The notes under the pieces: model-generated
Databases searched by the model: none
Seen by the model: the letters and a program-made list of their open reading frames with translations, nothing else
Told to the model about the DNA's origin: nothing
In this document: positions 7,992-18,341 of the stretch, in pieces
Numbering within the stretch: the first letter of the stretch is position 1
How the letters are laid out: each line of letters starts with the position of its first letter
Assembly (NCBI RefSeq): GCF_015352985.1
Contig: NZ_JACYXF010000018.1
Coordinates: 1 to 64,000, forward strand
Source: Noviherbaspirillum malthae
Lineage (GTDB): Bacteria > Pseudomonadota > Gammaproteobacteria > Burkholderiales > Burkholderiaceae_D
Direction of reading: 5' to 3'
DNA: 64,000 nucleotides
Program-made: the position numbers and the translations under genes

Positions 7992-8833
7992 ACGACATGA
8001 GCAGAAACCGCGAACTCGATGTGCAGAGCGAGCACGCCGACTACGGCACCTCCTACGGCCGCGTGAAGCAGGAAGGCGTCGATACCACGCACGGCGCCAT
8101 CCTTTATCTCGAAGACATCACCGTGTCCTTCGACGGCTTCAAGGCAATCAACAAGCTCAACCTCGACATCTCGGTCGGTGAGCTGCGCTGCATCATCGGC
8201 CCCAATGGCGCAGGCAAGACGACCATGATGGATGTCATCACCGGCAAGACGCGCCCCGCTTCCGGCACCGCCTATTTCGGCCAGACCATGGACCTGACCA
8301 AAATGACGGAATACGAAATCGCACATGCCGGCATCGGCCGCAAGTTCCAGCGCCCCACCGTGTTCGAACAGCACACCGTGTTCGAGAACCTGGAACTGGC
8401 GATGAAGATGGACAAGCGGGTCAAGCCGACGCTGTTCTTCCGCCTGACCTCGGAGCAGAAAGGCAAGATTGATGAGATTCTCAAACTGATCCGCCTGAAC
8501 GGCCAGGAGCAGCGGCTCGCCGGCCTGCTCTCGCACGGCCAGAAGCAGTGGCTGGAAATCGGCATGCTGCTGATGCAGGAACCGCAGCTGTTGCTGCTCG
8601 ACGAACCGGTGGCCGGCATGTCGGACGCCGAAACCGCGCGCACCGCGGAACTGCTCAACGAACTGCGCGGCAAGCATTCGATCATGGTGGTCGAGCACGA
8701 CATGGCTTTCGTCAACGAGATCGCCCGCGACGGCAAGGTCACCGTGCTGCATGAAGGCTCGGTGCTGGCCCAAGGCACGATGCAGCAGGTGCAGTCGGAC
8801 GAGCGCGTCATCGAAGTGTATCTGGGACGCTGA
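7988..8833 (+). CDS. urtD: Urea ABC transporter ATPase UrtD
   Basis: First ATP-binding subunit (LivG type), 281 aa. Visible motifs are Walker A GPNGAGKTT near residue 75, Q-loop IGRKFQRPTVFEQHTVFENL, signature LLSHGQKQWLEIGMLL, Walker B LLLLDEPVAGM and switch VVEHDMAF. The LSHGQKQ signature (not LSGGQ) is typical of UrtD. An N-terminal extension of about 40 residues precedes the ABC core. It is translationally coupled to urtC and dimerises with UrtE. Confidence 0.94.
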   Translation: MNDMSRNRELDVQSEHADYGTSYGRVKQEGVDTTHGAILYLEDITVSFDGFKAINKLNLDISVGELRCIIGPNGAGKTTMMDVITGKTRPASGTAYFGQTMDLTKMTEYEIAHAGIGRKFQRPTVFEQHTVFENLELAMKMDKRVKPTLFFRLTSEQKGKIDEILKLIRLNGQEQRLAGLLSHGQKQWLEIGMLLMQEPQLLLLDEPVAGMSDAETARTAELLNELRGKHSIMVVEHDMAFVNEIARDGKVTVLHEGSVLAQGTMQQVQSDERVIEVYLGR

Positions 8834-8864
8834 ACCCTCTCCTATCGACATCCGGAACAACAAC

Positions 8865-9563
8865 ATGCTCAACGTCGAAAAGCTCAATCAATACTACGGC
8901 TCCTCCCATACGCTGCGCGGCGTCTCGCTCGACCTGAAGAAAGGCGAATGCCTGGCCCTGCTCGGGCGCAACGGCGTCGGCAAGACCACATTGCTGAAAT
9001 GCCTGATGGGCGTGCTGCCGGTCGCCGCCGGCAATGTCAGGCTTGACAGCCGCGACATCACCAAACTCAAGCCGCATGAGCGCGCGTCGCTCGGCATCGC
9101 CTACGTGCCTCAAGGCCGGGAAATTTTTGCCCGCCTCACCGTCGAGGAAAACCTGATGATGGGCATGGCCGTCAAGCCGGGCCGCCAGGCTTCGAAGATA
9201 CGCAGCGAAGTCTTCGAACTCTTCCCGGTGCTGAAGGACATGCTGCACCGGCGCGGCGGCGACCTGTCCGGCGGCCAGCAGCAGCAGCTTGCGATCGCCC
9301 GCGCCCTGCTGGCCGATCCCAAGCTCATCATCCTGGATGAGCCTACCGAAGGCATCCAGCCTTCCATCATCAAGGACATCGGCCGCGTGATCCGCCTGCT
9401 GCGCGAGCGCGGCGACATGGCCATCCTGCTGTGCGAACAGTACTTCGATTTCGCCCATGAACTGGCCGACAAGTTCGTCGTCCTGTCGCGCGGCGAAGTG
9501 GTGGCCTCAGGAGTGCAGGCGGATATGGGCGGAGAGAACGTCAAGCGCCACTTGGCGGTATAG
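8865..9563 (+). CDS. urtE: Urea ABC transporter ATPase UrtE
   Basis: Second ATP-binding subunit (LivF type), 232 aa. Walker A GRNGVGKTT, FARLTVEENLMMGM, signature LSGGQQQQLAIARALL and Walker B LIILDEPTEGIQPS are all present. MLNVEKLNQYYGSSHTL at 8865 is the canonical UrtE start; a longer in-frame reading begins inside urtD and is rejected. The stop lies seven bases before ureD, joining transport and urease genes into one transcription unit. Confidence 0.94.
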   Translation: MLNVEKLNQYYGSSHTLRGVSLDLKKGECLALLGRNGVGKTTLLKCLMGVLPVAAGNVRLDSRDITKLKPHERASLGIAYVPQGREIFARLTVEENLMMGMAVKPGRQASKIRSEVFELFPVLKDMLHRRGGDLSGGQQQQLAIARALLADPKLIILDEPTEGIQPSIIKDIGRVIRLLRERGDMAILLCEQYFDFAHELADKFVVLSRGEVVASGVQADMGGENVKRHLAV

Positions 9564-9570
9564 TCTGCGC

Positions 9571-10431
9571 ATGAAACGAATTGCCGATGCACCCGACTTT
9601 CCTCCTGCCGCACATGCCCGATGGCAAGCCCGTCTGTCGTTGGGCTTCGAGCGCGACCGCAGCACGACCAGGCTGGTCGAGCGTACACATTCAGGACCGC
9701 TGCGCGTGCAGAAGCCGCTCTACCCGGAAGGCAATGCGGTCTGCCATGCCATCGTCGTTCATCCGCCCGGCGGCGTGGTCGGCGGCGATGAACTCGTACT
9801 CGGCGTACGCCTCGGTGCACAGTCCAGCGCCTTGCTGGCCACGCCCGGTGCTGCCAAGTGGTATAAGGCCAACGGTCATGTCTCCCGCCAGAACGTGCAT
9901 CTCGCGGCCGGCGAAGGGGCAACGCTGGAATGGCTGCCGCAGGAAACTATTTTTTTCGACGCCGCGCATGTACGGCTCGAGCACCAGGTCGAACTCGGCA
10001 AGGATGCCAGCTATATCGGCTGCGAAATCCTCTGCTTCGGCCGCACCGCATCCGGCGAATCCTTCAACAGCGGCACCGTCGAGCAGCGCACCGCCATCCG
10101 CCGCGACGGCCGCCTGGTATGGTTCGAGCACGGCGTGCTCACCGCAGGCATCACCGCCATGCGCAGTCCGCTCGGCCTTGCGGGCCATACTGTCTGCGCC
10201 ACGCTGATCGCGGTCGGCAAGCAGCTTCCCGCTACCGTGATCGCAGCATTGCGCGAGATCGATGCGCCCGCCGGTTCCTTCGGCGTCACGCAGATGAAAT
10301 CGGTCGTGGTGGTACGCCATCTCGGCGGTTCGAGCGAAACCGCACGGCACGTGATGCTCGCCGCCTGGCGCCTGCTGCGGCCAGCGCTCACCGGCCGCGA
10401 AGCGGTCGTGCCGCGCATCTGGAATACATGA
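9571..10431 (+). CDS. ureD: Urease accessory protein UreD
   Basis: Scaffold that binds apo-urease and, with UreF and UreG, delivers nickel to the active site. The start at 9571 ([20 protein letters not shown]) gives 286 aa, family-typical, with the motifs [37 protein letters not shown] and [12 protein letters not shown]. The frame is open upstream inside urtE but that part is not UreD-like. It is first of the urease genes and closely follows urtE. Confidence 0.93.
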   Translation: MKRIADAPDFPPAAHARWQARLSLGFERDRSTTRLVERTHSGPLRVQKPLYPEGNAVCHAIVVHPPGGVVGGDELVLGVRLGAQSSALLATPGAAKWYKANGHVSRQNVHLAAGEGATLEWLPQETIFFDAAHVRLEHQVELGKDASYIGCEILCFGRTASGESFNSGTVEQRTAIRRDGRLVWFEHGVLTAGITAMRSPLGLAGHTVCATLIAVGKQLPATVIAALREIDAPAGSFGVTQMKSVVVVRHLGGSSETARHVMLAAWRLLRPALTGREAVVPRIWNT

Positions 10432-10471
10432 AAACAATCCGCCAACCCCGATATCCACAAGGAGAAACCGG

Positions 10472-10774
10472 ATGGAGCTGACTCCAAGAGAAAAAGACAA
10501 ACTCCTGATCTTTACCGCCGCCCTGCTGGCCGAACGCCGCAAGGCGCGCGGCCTGAAGCTCAATTATCCCGAGGCGGTGGCATTGATCACTGCGGCCATC
10601 ATGGAAGGCGCGCGCGACGGGCGCACCGTCGCCGAGCTGATGTCCGACGGTACTAAGATCCTCAGCCGCGACGACGTGATGGAAGGCGTCGCCGAAATGA
10701 TCCCCGACATCCAGGTGGAAGCCACCTTCCCCGACGGCACCAAGCTCGTCACCGTCCATCACCCGATTCCATAG
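10472..10774 (+). CDS. ureA: Urease subunit gamma
   Basis: Small structural subunit of the cytoplasmic nickel urease (urea to ammonia and carbamate). At 100 aa it is exactly family length, beginning [20 protein letters not shown] and carrying [10 protein letters not shown] and the C-terminal [14 protein letters not shown]. The ribosome binding site AAGGAG is eight bases upstream. Separate ureA and ureB genes follow the usual bacterial three-subunit arrangement. Confidence 0.97.
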   Translation: MELTPREKDKLLIFTAALLAERRKARGLKLNYPEAVALITAAIMEGARDGRTVAELMSDGTKILSRDDVMEGVAEMIPDIQVEATFPDGTKLVTVHHPIP

Positions 10775-10782
10775 GAGCAGCC

Positions 10783-11087
10783 ATGATTCCCGGAGAAATG
10801 CTGATCGAGGACGGCGAGATCGAACTCAATGCAGGCAGGCAAACGAACACGGTCACCGTGGCCAACAGCGGCGACCGCCCGATCCAGGTCGGCTCGCATT
10901 TTCACTTTTTCGAAGCCAATCCGGCCTTGCAGTTCGACCGCCAGGCCGCCTACGGCATGCGCCTGAACATCGCCGCCGGCACCGCGGTGCGCTTCGAGCC
11001 TGGCCAGCAGCGCACGGTGGAACTGGTCGCGCTGGCGGGCGACCGCGTGGTCTACGGATTCAACGCCAAGGTAATGGGGAAACTCAA

Positions 11088-11091
<4 letters not shown>
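10783..11091 (+). CDS. ureB: Urease subunit beta
   Basis: Second structural subunit, 102 aa, beginning [19 protein letters not shown] with the conserved [19 protein letters not shown] and [10 protein letters not shown] segments. It starts eight bases after ureA behind TAGGAG, and its stop overlaps the ureC start by four bases (ATGA), coupling translation of the beta and alpha subunits. Confidence 0.97.
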
Positions 11092-12788
<1,697 letters not shown>

Positions 12789-12839
12789 TTCCAAGTTGAC
12801 CTGACGCCCTGCCGGACCGATCCGGCAAGGCAACGAACC

Positions 12840-13364
12840 ATGCTGACACTCCATACGAAAATAGAAAAAGCCGACAAGATCGACGGCGAACTCGTTCTCC
12901 CCTACGACCTGCGCGAAAAGAGCCGCCTGCGCGCCCAGCTTGTTTCCGGAGAAGACGTGGCTTTATTCACAGTGCGCGGCACCGTGCTGCGCAACGGCGA
13001 CCTGCTCAAGGGCGACGACGGCCGCATCGTGAAGATCACGGCGGCGCAGGAAGCCACCTACCGCGTCGAATGCGATACGCCGCGCAACCTCCTGCGCTGC
13101 GCCTTCCATCTCGGCAACCGCCATACCCAGGCGCAGGTGGACGGCGATGCGCAGCACGGCTTCCTGCGCATCCGCAAGGATGCCGTGCTCAAGGAAATGC
13201 TGGAAGGGCTGGGCGCGAAGGTGACCGAGGAACTCGCGGCCTTCGAACCCGAGTCGGGCGCCTATGGCGGCGGTCATCACCATCACGGCGACGACCATCA
13301 TCACCATCCGCTGGCGCCGATTCCGCTGCGCCAGAAGATCCATCGCCCGTCGGACAAAAGCTGA
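12840..13364 (+). CDS. ureE: Urease nickel metallochaperone UreE
   Basis: Dimeric nickel carrier that hands metal to UreG. The 174 aa include the N-terminal UreE fold (LPYDLREKSRLRAQLVSGED) and the family motif FHLGNRHTQAQV. A His-rich tail (HHHHGDDHHHH within GGGHHHHGDDHHHHPLAP) follows and is the known nickel-storage extension seen in some but not all UreE. It ends one base before ureF. Confidence 0.95.
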   Translation: MLTLHTKIEKADKIDGELVLPYDLREKSRLRAQLVSGEDVALFTVRGTVLRNGDLLKGDDGRIVKITAAQEATYRVECDTPRNLLRCAFHLGNRHTQAQVDGDAQHGFLRIRKDAVLKEMLEGLGAKVTEELAAFEPESGAYGGGHHHHGDDHHHHPLAPIPLRQKIHRPSDKS

Positions 13365-13365
13365 C

Positions 13366-14046
13366 ATGCATGCGACCGCACTGCTGCACCTGCTGCAGCT
13401 GTCCAGTCCGTCGCTGCCGATCGGCGCCTACAGCTATTCGCAGGGCCTGGAAGCAGCGCTGGAAAACGGCACGGTGCATGACGAGGCGACCGCGCGAGCA
13501 TGGATCGTCGACACGCTGCATCACGTCGTCGCCCGCTTCGAGGCGCCGGTGCTGTGGCGGCTGCTGCAGGCGTTCGCGGAGCGCGATGCGGCGCGCGTGG
13601 CGGAATGGAACGAACGCTTCATCGCGGCCCGCGACACGGCCGAGTTCCGCGCCGAGACGATACAGATGGGCTATTCGCTTTCGAAGCTCGCCATCGATCT
13701 CAAGCTCGGTGACGACGGCTTGCGCGCCGTCCTGCAAGCCCAGCCGGAAGTGCCTTTGCCGACCGCGCTCGCCTATGCCGCCGTCGCGCTCGAGGTGCCG
13801 CATGAAGCGGCACTTCTCGGCATGCTGTTTTCCTGGGCCGAGAACCAGGCGCTGGTGTGCGTGAAATCCGTGCCTCTCGGCCAGGTGGCCGGTCAGCGCC
13901 TGCTGCTGTCGATGCGGCCGGAACTGGAAAGCGCGGCGCAGCAGGCGATGCAGCTGGCTGACCATGAACTCTCGAACTGGTCGCCCGGCCTTTCGCTGCT
14001 GTCGATGCGGCATGAAGTGCAGTACAGCCGGCTCTACCGTTCGTAG
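13366..14046 (+). CDS. ureF: Urease accessory protein UreF
   Basis: Acts with UreD and UreG as the activation complex, checking nickel delivery. The start at 13366 gives 226 aa beginning MHATALLHLLQLSSPSLPIG with GAYSYSQGLE, the hallmark N-terminal motif. The C-terminus has SMRHEVQYSRLYRS, also conserved. An upstream in-frame start inside the UreE His tail is rejected. The one-base gap to ureE suggests coupled translation. Confidence 0.95.
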   Translation: MHATALLHLLQLSSPSLPIGAYSYSQGLEAALENGTVHDEATARAWIVDTLHHVVARFEAPVLWRLLQAFAERDAARVAEWNERFIAARDTAEFRAETIQMGYSLSKLAIDLKLGDDGLRAVLQAQPEVPLPTALAYAAVALEVPHEAALLGMLFSWAENQALVCVKSVPLGQVAGQRLLLSMRPELESAAQQAMQLADHELSNWSPGLSLLSMRHEVQYSRLYRS

Positions 14047-14082
14047 ATCCTATTGAAACTACCAAAGACACAAAGACAATAC

Positions 14083-14709
14083 ATGACAACTTCCTCCAAC
14101 CCCCTGCGCGTCGGCATCGGCGGTCCGGTCGGCTCCGGCAAGACGGCGCTGTGCGAAATGCTGTGCAAGACGATGCGTGACCATTACGACATGGCCGTCA
14201 TCACCAACGACATCTACACCAAGGAAGACATGGAGATCCTGCTGCGCGCCGATGCCTTGCCGGCGGAGCGTCTGATGGGCGTGGAGACCGGCGGCTGTCC
14301 GCATACCGCGATCCGCGAGGATGCCTCGATCAACCTCGAAGCCATCGCCCGCATGAGCGCCGACTTTCCCGATCTCGACCTGATCCTGGTGGAATCGGGC
14401 GGCGACAACCTTGCCGCGACCTTCAGCCCGGAACTGTCGGACCTGACCATCTACGTGATCGACGTCGCCGGCGGCGAAAAGATTCCGCGCAAGGGCGGCC
14501 CCGGCATCACCCGATCCGACCTGCTGATCATCAACAAGACCGATCTTGCGCCTTACGTCGGCGCCAACCTGGACATCATGGCCAGCGATGCGAAGAAGAT
14601 GCGCGGCGAGCGGCCTTTCATCTTCACCAACCTGCGCAGCGGCGATGGGGTAGAAAAGGTGGTGGACTTCATCCGCAAGCAGGGCTTGCTGGATGAGGTG
14701 AAGAAATAA
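14083..14709 (+). CDS. ureG: Urease accessory GTPase UreG
   Basis: SIMIBI-class GTPase that powers nickel insertion. The 208 aa from the ATG at 14083 contain P-loop [16 protein letters not shown], the metal-binding Cys-Pro-His ([18 protein letters not shown]), [15 protein letters not shown] and the guanine-specificity NKTDL. The ATG at 14053 would add ten poorly conserved residues. It is last gene of the block; a GC-rich palindrome (GGCGCGCCGGGCGCGCC, about 14724-14740) before the convergent neighbour may help termination but has no T tract. Confidence 0.95.
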   Translation: MTTSSNPLRVGIGGPVGSGKTALCEMLCKTMRDHYDMAVITNDIYTKEDMEILLRADALPAERLMGVETGGCPHTAIREDASINLEAIARMSADFPDLDLILVESGGDNLAATFSPELSDLTIYVIDVAGGEKIPRKGGPGITRSDLLIINKTDLAPYVGANLDIMASDAKKMRGERPFIFTNLRSGDGVEKVVDFIRKQGLLDEVKK

Positions 14710-14758
14710 AGATGGAGTCGAAGGCGCGCCGGGCGCGCCCTATCGATGAATCAGCTCC

Positions 14759-15559
14759 TCAAACCGGCTGGTACTCGGCATTGAACCTGTCGAGGCCGGC
14801 CAGCATCTTCAGGTAGGCGGCCTCGACCTGGTCCGGCGCGCCCTTCACGCCGAGTTCGATATGCCGGCGCGTATTGGCGTCGCCGACGCTCGGCAGGCTG
14901 AACACCTTCACCAGCGGATACTCCGCCTCGATCGCCTCCATCAGCGGCGTCAGCGTCGACTCCGCCTGTTCATACACCAGCACCGCCTTTTCCAGGCGCG
15001 GGACGGTCTGGAACAGATGCGAGTATTTCGTATCGAGCACCCATTCGATCATCGGCCAGGCCATGACCGGGAAGCCCGGCACGAAATAAGCGGCGCCGCC
15101 GACGCCGTATTCGACGGAGAAGCCGGGAATCTTGTTGTAGGGGTTGGGAATGATGGATGCGCCCTGCGGAAACTCGCCCATTTTCATCCGGTGCGCATTG
15201 TCGGCCGCGTTGAAATCCGGCTCCTTGCCCGCCTCGCGCGCGACATCGGCAATGCGTTCCTCTATCTTCAATTTGGCTTCCGGGTGCAGCACCAGCGGCA
15301 TCTTCAGTGCAGCCGCCGCGCACTGCCGGGTGTGGTCGTCGGGCGTCGCGCCGATGCCGCCGCAGGAGAACACGATGTCGTCGCTCTTGAAGACGCGCTC
15401 CAGGACGGAGGTGATGCGCGCCCTGTCGTCGCCAGCGTACTCCGCCCAGGACAGCTGCAGTCCGCGGGCGTTGAGCAGTTCGACCACTTTGGGAAAATGT
15501 TTGTCGACGCGCTTACCCGAAAGGATTTCGTCGCCGATGATGATCAGTCCGAAGGCCAT
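14759..15559 (-). CDS. CinA N-terminal-type (molybdopterin-binding fold) protein
   Basis: A 266-aa stand-alone copy of the MoaB/Mog-fold domain that forms the N-terminal part of CinA. It begins MAFGLIIIGDEILSGKRVDK and has FSCGGIGATPDDHTRQ, the signature loop for this family. Stand-alone members are annotated as competence/damage-inducible protein A; some have ADP-ribose or NMN-cycle pyrophosphatase activity. The amidase half of CinA is encoded separately at 26832-27341. It is convergent with ureG. Confidence 0.85.
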   Translation of the reverse strand: MAFGLIIIGDEILSGKRVDKHFPKVVELLNARGLQLSWAEYAGDDRARITSVLERVFKSDDIVFSCGGIGATPDDHTRQCAAAALKMPLVLHPEAKLKIEERIADVAREAGKEPDFNAADNAHRMKMGEFPQGASIIPNPYNKIPGFSVEYGVGGAAYFVPGFPVMAWPMIEWVLDTKYSHLFQTVPRLEKAVLVYEQAESTLTPLMEAIEAEYPLVKVFSLPSVGDANTRRHIELGVKGAPDQVEAAYLKMLAGLDRFNAEYQPV

Positions 15560-15632
15560 GGCATGGAGATTGTGGTCAAAAGGGCATTATGCCTCAGTCG
15601 CAACAATCCGACCGATCGTCATCCAAACGCTA

Positions 15633-16499
15633 TCACTCAGGCGGCGGATTAATGTCCTTCAGCCCACTCGCTGACGGCACGACGGCAGTGGTGGATGTGA
15701 CGGCAGGCGCGGCCCGATATTGCCGAAGCGCATCAAGGCAGTAATGCTCGAACCACAAACCGGTAAAAACGAATACCAGCACATACAGCCAGATTGCGCC
15801 GGCGGCCAGTACGGGAAAGAAAATCACCGACAGCGCGCCGCCCAGCCACAGCAAGGTAGGCGCCGCGCCCATCGCGCCGGTAATCGCACCGATCACCAGC
15901 AGCGGCCACCGGTGCTGGCGCAGCACCGTCTTCATTTCTTCCGCGCTCGCATGTTCGGACAGTGCGTCGTAGGCCATCACCCGATAGGTAAGCCATCCCC
16001 ACAAGGCGGGCTGCACGACGAAGGTCAGCGGCGGAAACAGCGCCAGCGGCAGCGTTACCAGCCACAGGACCGCAAAGATCAGGAAAGAGTAGGTGGCGAT
16101 CCAAAGACTGCCGAGTACCGAGCCGCCCTTCTTCATCTCCAGCTCCGGATAATGCCGGGTGCCGACATGGCGCACGATGATGGGCATGGCCATGACACCA
16201 ACGAAGACCAGCGCGGTCAGTATCATCAGCGGCAGCAATACCCACATTGCAATCAGCGGCACCAGCACCGTGCTGATCGCGCCGAGGCCCAGCCAGCCGA
16301 GCACGTCGCCGGCGACGCGGAAGCCGCCGCTATCCGTGAAGTAGGCATGCAGCCAGTCGATCATCGGCTGCAGTCCCAGCCACAACAGCACGCCCCAGAT
16401 CGCCACGGAGACGATGAAGGGCAGCACGGTCAGCAGCAGCATCCTGTAGTGCAGCTGCGACAGCATCGCCTTGCCGAAGGTGACCAGGATCTTCTGCAT
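15633..16499 (-). CDS. EI24 domain-containing membrane protein (CysZ-like)
   Basis: A 288-aa integral membrane protein of the EI24/CysZ-like family. Hydrophobic segments begin at residue 20 (MLLLTVLPFIVSVAIWGVLL) and recur four to five times; the segment WLVTLPLALFPPLTFVVQPA followed by WGWLTYRVMAYDALSEHA is family-typical. CysZ proteins carry sulfate, but the distant EI24 relatives in Burkholderiales have no proven substrate. The start at 16499 has GGAGG upstream and overlaps the stop of the preceding gene (TGATG), so the two are translationally coupled. Confidence 0.75.
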   Translation of the reverse strand: MQKILVTFGKAMLSQLHYRMLLLTVLPFIVSVAIWGVLLWLGLQPMIDWLHAYFTDSGGFRVAGDVLGWLGLGAISTVLVPLIAMWVLLPLMILTALVFVGVMAMPIIVRHVGTRHYPELEMKKGGSVLGSLWIATYSFLIFAVLWLVTLPLALFPPLTFVVQPALWGWLTYRVMAYDALSEHASAEEMKTVLRQHRWPLLVIGAITGAMGAAPTLLWLGGALSVIFFPVLAAGAIWLYVLVFVFTGLWFEHYCLDALRQYRAAPAVTSTTAVVPSASGLKDINPPPE

Positions 16500-17485
16500 C
16501 AGGAGGCTTTCCTCCGGCTGAATTCCAGCATGCGCTTGAGGCCGAGCCGTTGCTGGGCCCAGAAGCCGGCGCCGTAATCCCGGCCCTTGCCCTGCGGCGG
16601 CGGCAGCTGGTCGCGAACCCCGGTTTCGGCGAACTCCTTGCTGAAGTTGGCGGAACCGAACAGGATGTCCCAGACCGGAAACAGCACGGCGAAATTGCAG
16701 CCGCGCAGCTTTTTCGTGCCTGCCGGCTCGTGCCCGACACCGATCGCATGATGGGTTCGGTGGAAGCGGGGCGATACCAGCAGGCGCTCGCCGATGGCGC
16801 CGAAATGAATGCGCACGTTCGCATGCTGCAGGCTCTGCTGCATGCGGGAAATTACCACCAGCAGCAGGTACTGCGAAGGCTCGACGCCGATGACAAGTGC
16901 AATCGTCGCCATGTAGACGTCGCGGATCAGGTCGTCGAGCAGGTGGTTGCGGTTGTCCGACCACAGGTTCATGTCGGCCTGGCTGTGATGCAGGCTGTGC
17001 AGGCCCCACCACCAGCCCAACTGATGGCTGGCGCGGTGATACCAGTAATCGAAGAAATCCAGCACCACCAGATAGATGAGGAATGCGACCAGCGGAATAT
17101 CGGTCACGCCCGGCCACAGGGTTTCGAGATTGAAGTGCACCACGCCATACAGCCGCAGATGGCCGGCAATTGCATCGAATATCGGATCGAGCACGAAGAA
17201 CACCGCCAGGGTGAACGCGCCGAGGCGGTGGATGCAGGTGTAGAGGAAATCGATGCGGCGCGCCGCCGGATCGAGGTTTTTCTTCACCGGGATCCAGGAT
17301 TCGAGCGGACGCAGGACGATGAACAGCAGGGCCAGTTCGAGCAGGCCGATCAGGAACCATTCGGTGCCGTCGAAGGCTTCCTCGGTGATGTCGCCGAGGG
17401 ACAAGGCGTAGAGCAGCGGATGCACGACCGTCTGGAACAGCCAGCCGTGCACCTCCGAGAACCATTCAACCAAGGTTTGAATCAT
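16499..17485 (-). CDS. Sterol desaturase / fatty-acid hydroxylase family protein
   Basis: A membrane di-iron oxygenase-like protein of 328 aa. The His-box pattern of the superfamily is present: WYHRASHQ, LHSLHHSQ and FHRTHHAIG, separated by hydrophobic helices (for example IPLVAFLIYLVVLDFFDYW). The substrate is unknown; bacterial members hydroxylate lipids, carotenoids or hopanoids. The gene is translationally coupled to the EI24-family gene downstream, which suggests a shared envelope-lipid role. Confidence 0.82.
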   Translation of the reverse strand: MIQTLVEWFSEVHGWLFQTVVHPLLYALSLGDITEEAFDGTEWFLIGLLELALLFIVLRPLESWIPVKKNLDPAARRIDFLYTCIHRLGAFTLAVFFVLDPIFDAIAGHLRLYGVVHFNLETLWPGVTDIPLVAFLIYLVVLDFFDYWYHRASHQLGWWWGLHSLHHSQADMNLWSDNRNHLLDDLIRDVYMATIALVIGVEPSQYLLLVVISRMQQSLQHANVRIHFGAIGERLLVSPRFHRTHHAIGVGHEPAGTKKLRGCNFAVLFPVWDILFGSANFSKEFAETGVRDQLPPPQGKGRDYGAGFWAQQRLGLKRMLEFSRRKAS

Positions 17486-17543
17486 GATTCAACGTATATG
17501 GCATTGAGTTGTTGTTATTGAAACCGGGTGAAACCCATGAAGC

Positions 17544-18341
17544 TCAGCGTGCCTTGCGGTACGCCGGATGCTCGCGCAGCGTGGCGAAGCAGAAACCCTT
17601 CTCCTTCAAGCCGGTGATCAGCGGATCAAGCACCGCCGGTACCCACGGGTCCTTGCGCGACCAGATGCCGAGATGGGCCACGAAGATATCACCGTCCTTC
17701 AAACCCTTCAATGACCGTTCCAGCAGCTTGGCGTTGGGCCACTTGTCGCTGGGAAGTTCATCGCCGGAAAAGCCCGGGCCTTCGGTCCAGCCGACATGCG
17801 CATAGCCGCAGGCCTTGCCGGCGGCCAGCAATCCGGGCGTTGTCCTGCCGCCGGGCGCGCGCCATAGCGGATCGAGCCTGCTTCCCGTCAGTTCGGCAAA
17901 GCGCTTTTCCACGCGCTTGAGTTCATCGCAGTACTGGGCGGAAGTCCACACCTGCTTCTTCCCCGCGTCCGGACCGAACTGCGGCTTCATTTCAAGCCGG
18001 CCGTCGGGCAGGTCGCGCACGACATAGACATGGTCGAAGGTATGGGTGCCGAAGGCATGACCGTCTGCGGCCAGCGCTTTCCAGTACCTGGCCCAGGCAG
18101 GATCGAGCGAATAATCGCCGTTGACCGTCTTTTCGTTGGCAAGAAAGAAAGTGGCGCGGACCTTGTGGCGCGCCAGCGTGTCGGCGATGGTTTGCGCCTG
18201 AGACTGGCTGCCGGTGTCGAAGGTGAAATAGAGCGTGCCCTTGCAGGACTCGGGCTGTGCGGGTTGCGCCGACTGGGCGGCCGTTGCCAGCCCCGCCGGC
18301 AGGGCGGCGCACAGGGAGGCAGCGGCCAGCAGTCGTTTCAT
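17544..18341 (-). CDS. Secreted NodB-like polysaccharide deacetylase
   Basis: A 265-aa protein with a cleavable signal peptide (MKRLLAAASLCAALPAGLAT...) and the NodB fold. Motif 1 reads TFDTGSQ rather than TFDDG, so the second Asp, normally a metal ligand, is Thr. Motif 2 (GTHTFDH) keeps both metal-binding His, and WRAPGGRTTPG matches motif 3. NodB enzymes deacetylate N-acetylglucosamine polymers. The ATG overlaps the stop of the upstream beta-propeller gene (TAATG), so the two are co-translated; an in-frame start at 18470 inside that gene is rejected. Confidence 0.82.
   Translation of the reverse strand: MKRLLAAASLCAALPAGLATAAQSAQPAQPESCKGTLYFTFDTGSQSQAQTIADTLARHKVRATFFLANEKTVNGDYSLDPAWARYWKALAADGHAFGTHTFDHVYVVRDLPDGRLEMKPQFGPDAGKKQVWTSAQYCDELKRVEKRFAELTGSRLDPLWRAPGGRTTPGLLAAGKACGYAHVGWTEGPGFSGDELPSDKWPNAKLLERSLKGLKDGDIFVAHLGIWSRKDPWVPAVLDPLITGLKEKGFCFATLREHPAYRKAR

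Noticed and set aside
14724..14740. GGCGCGCC palindrome as ureG terminator
   Set aside because: No T tract and simple GC alternation; noted only as possible aid to termination.
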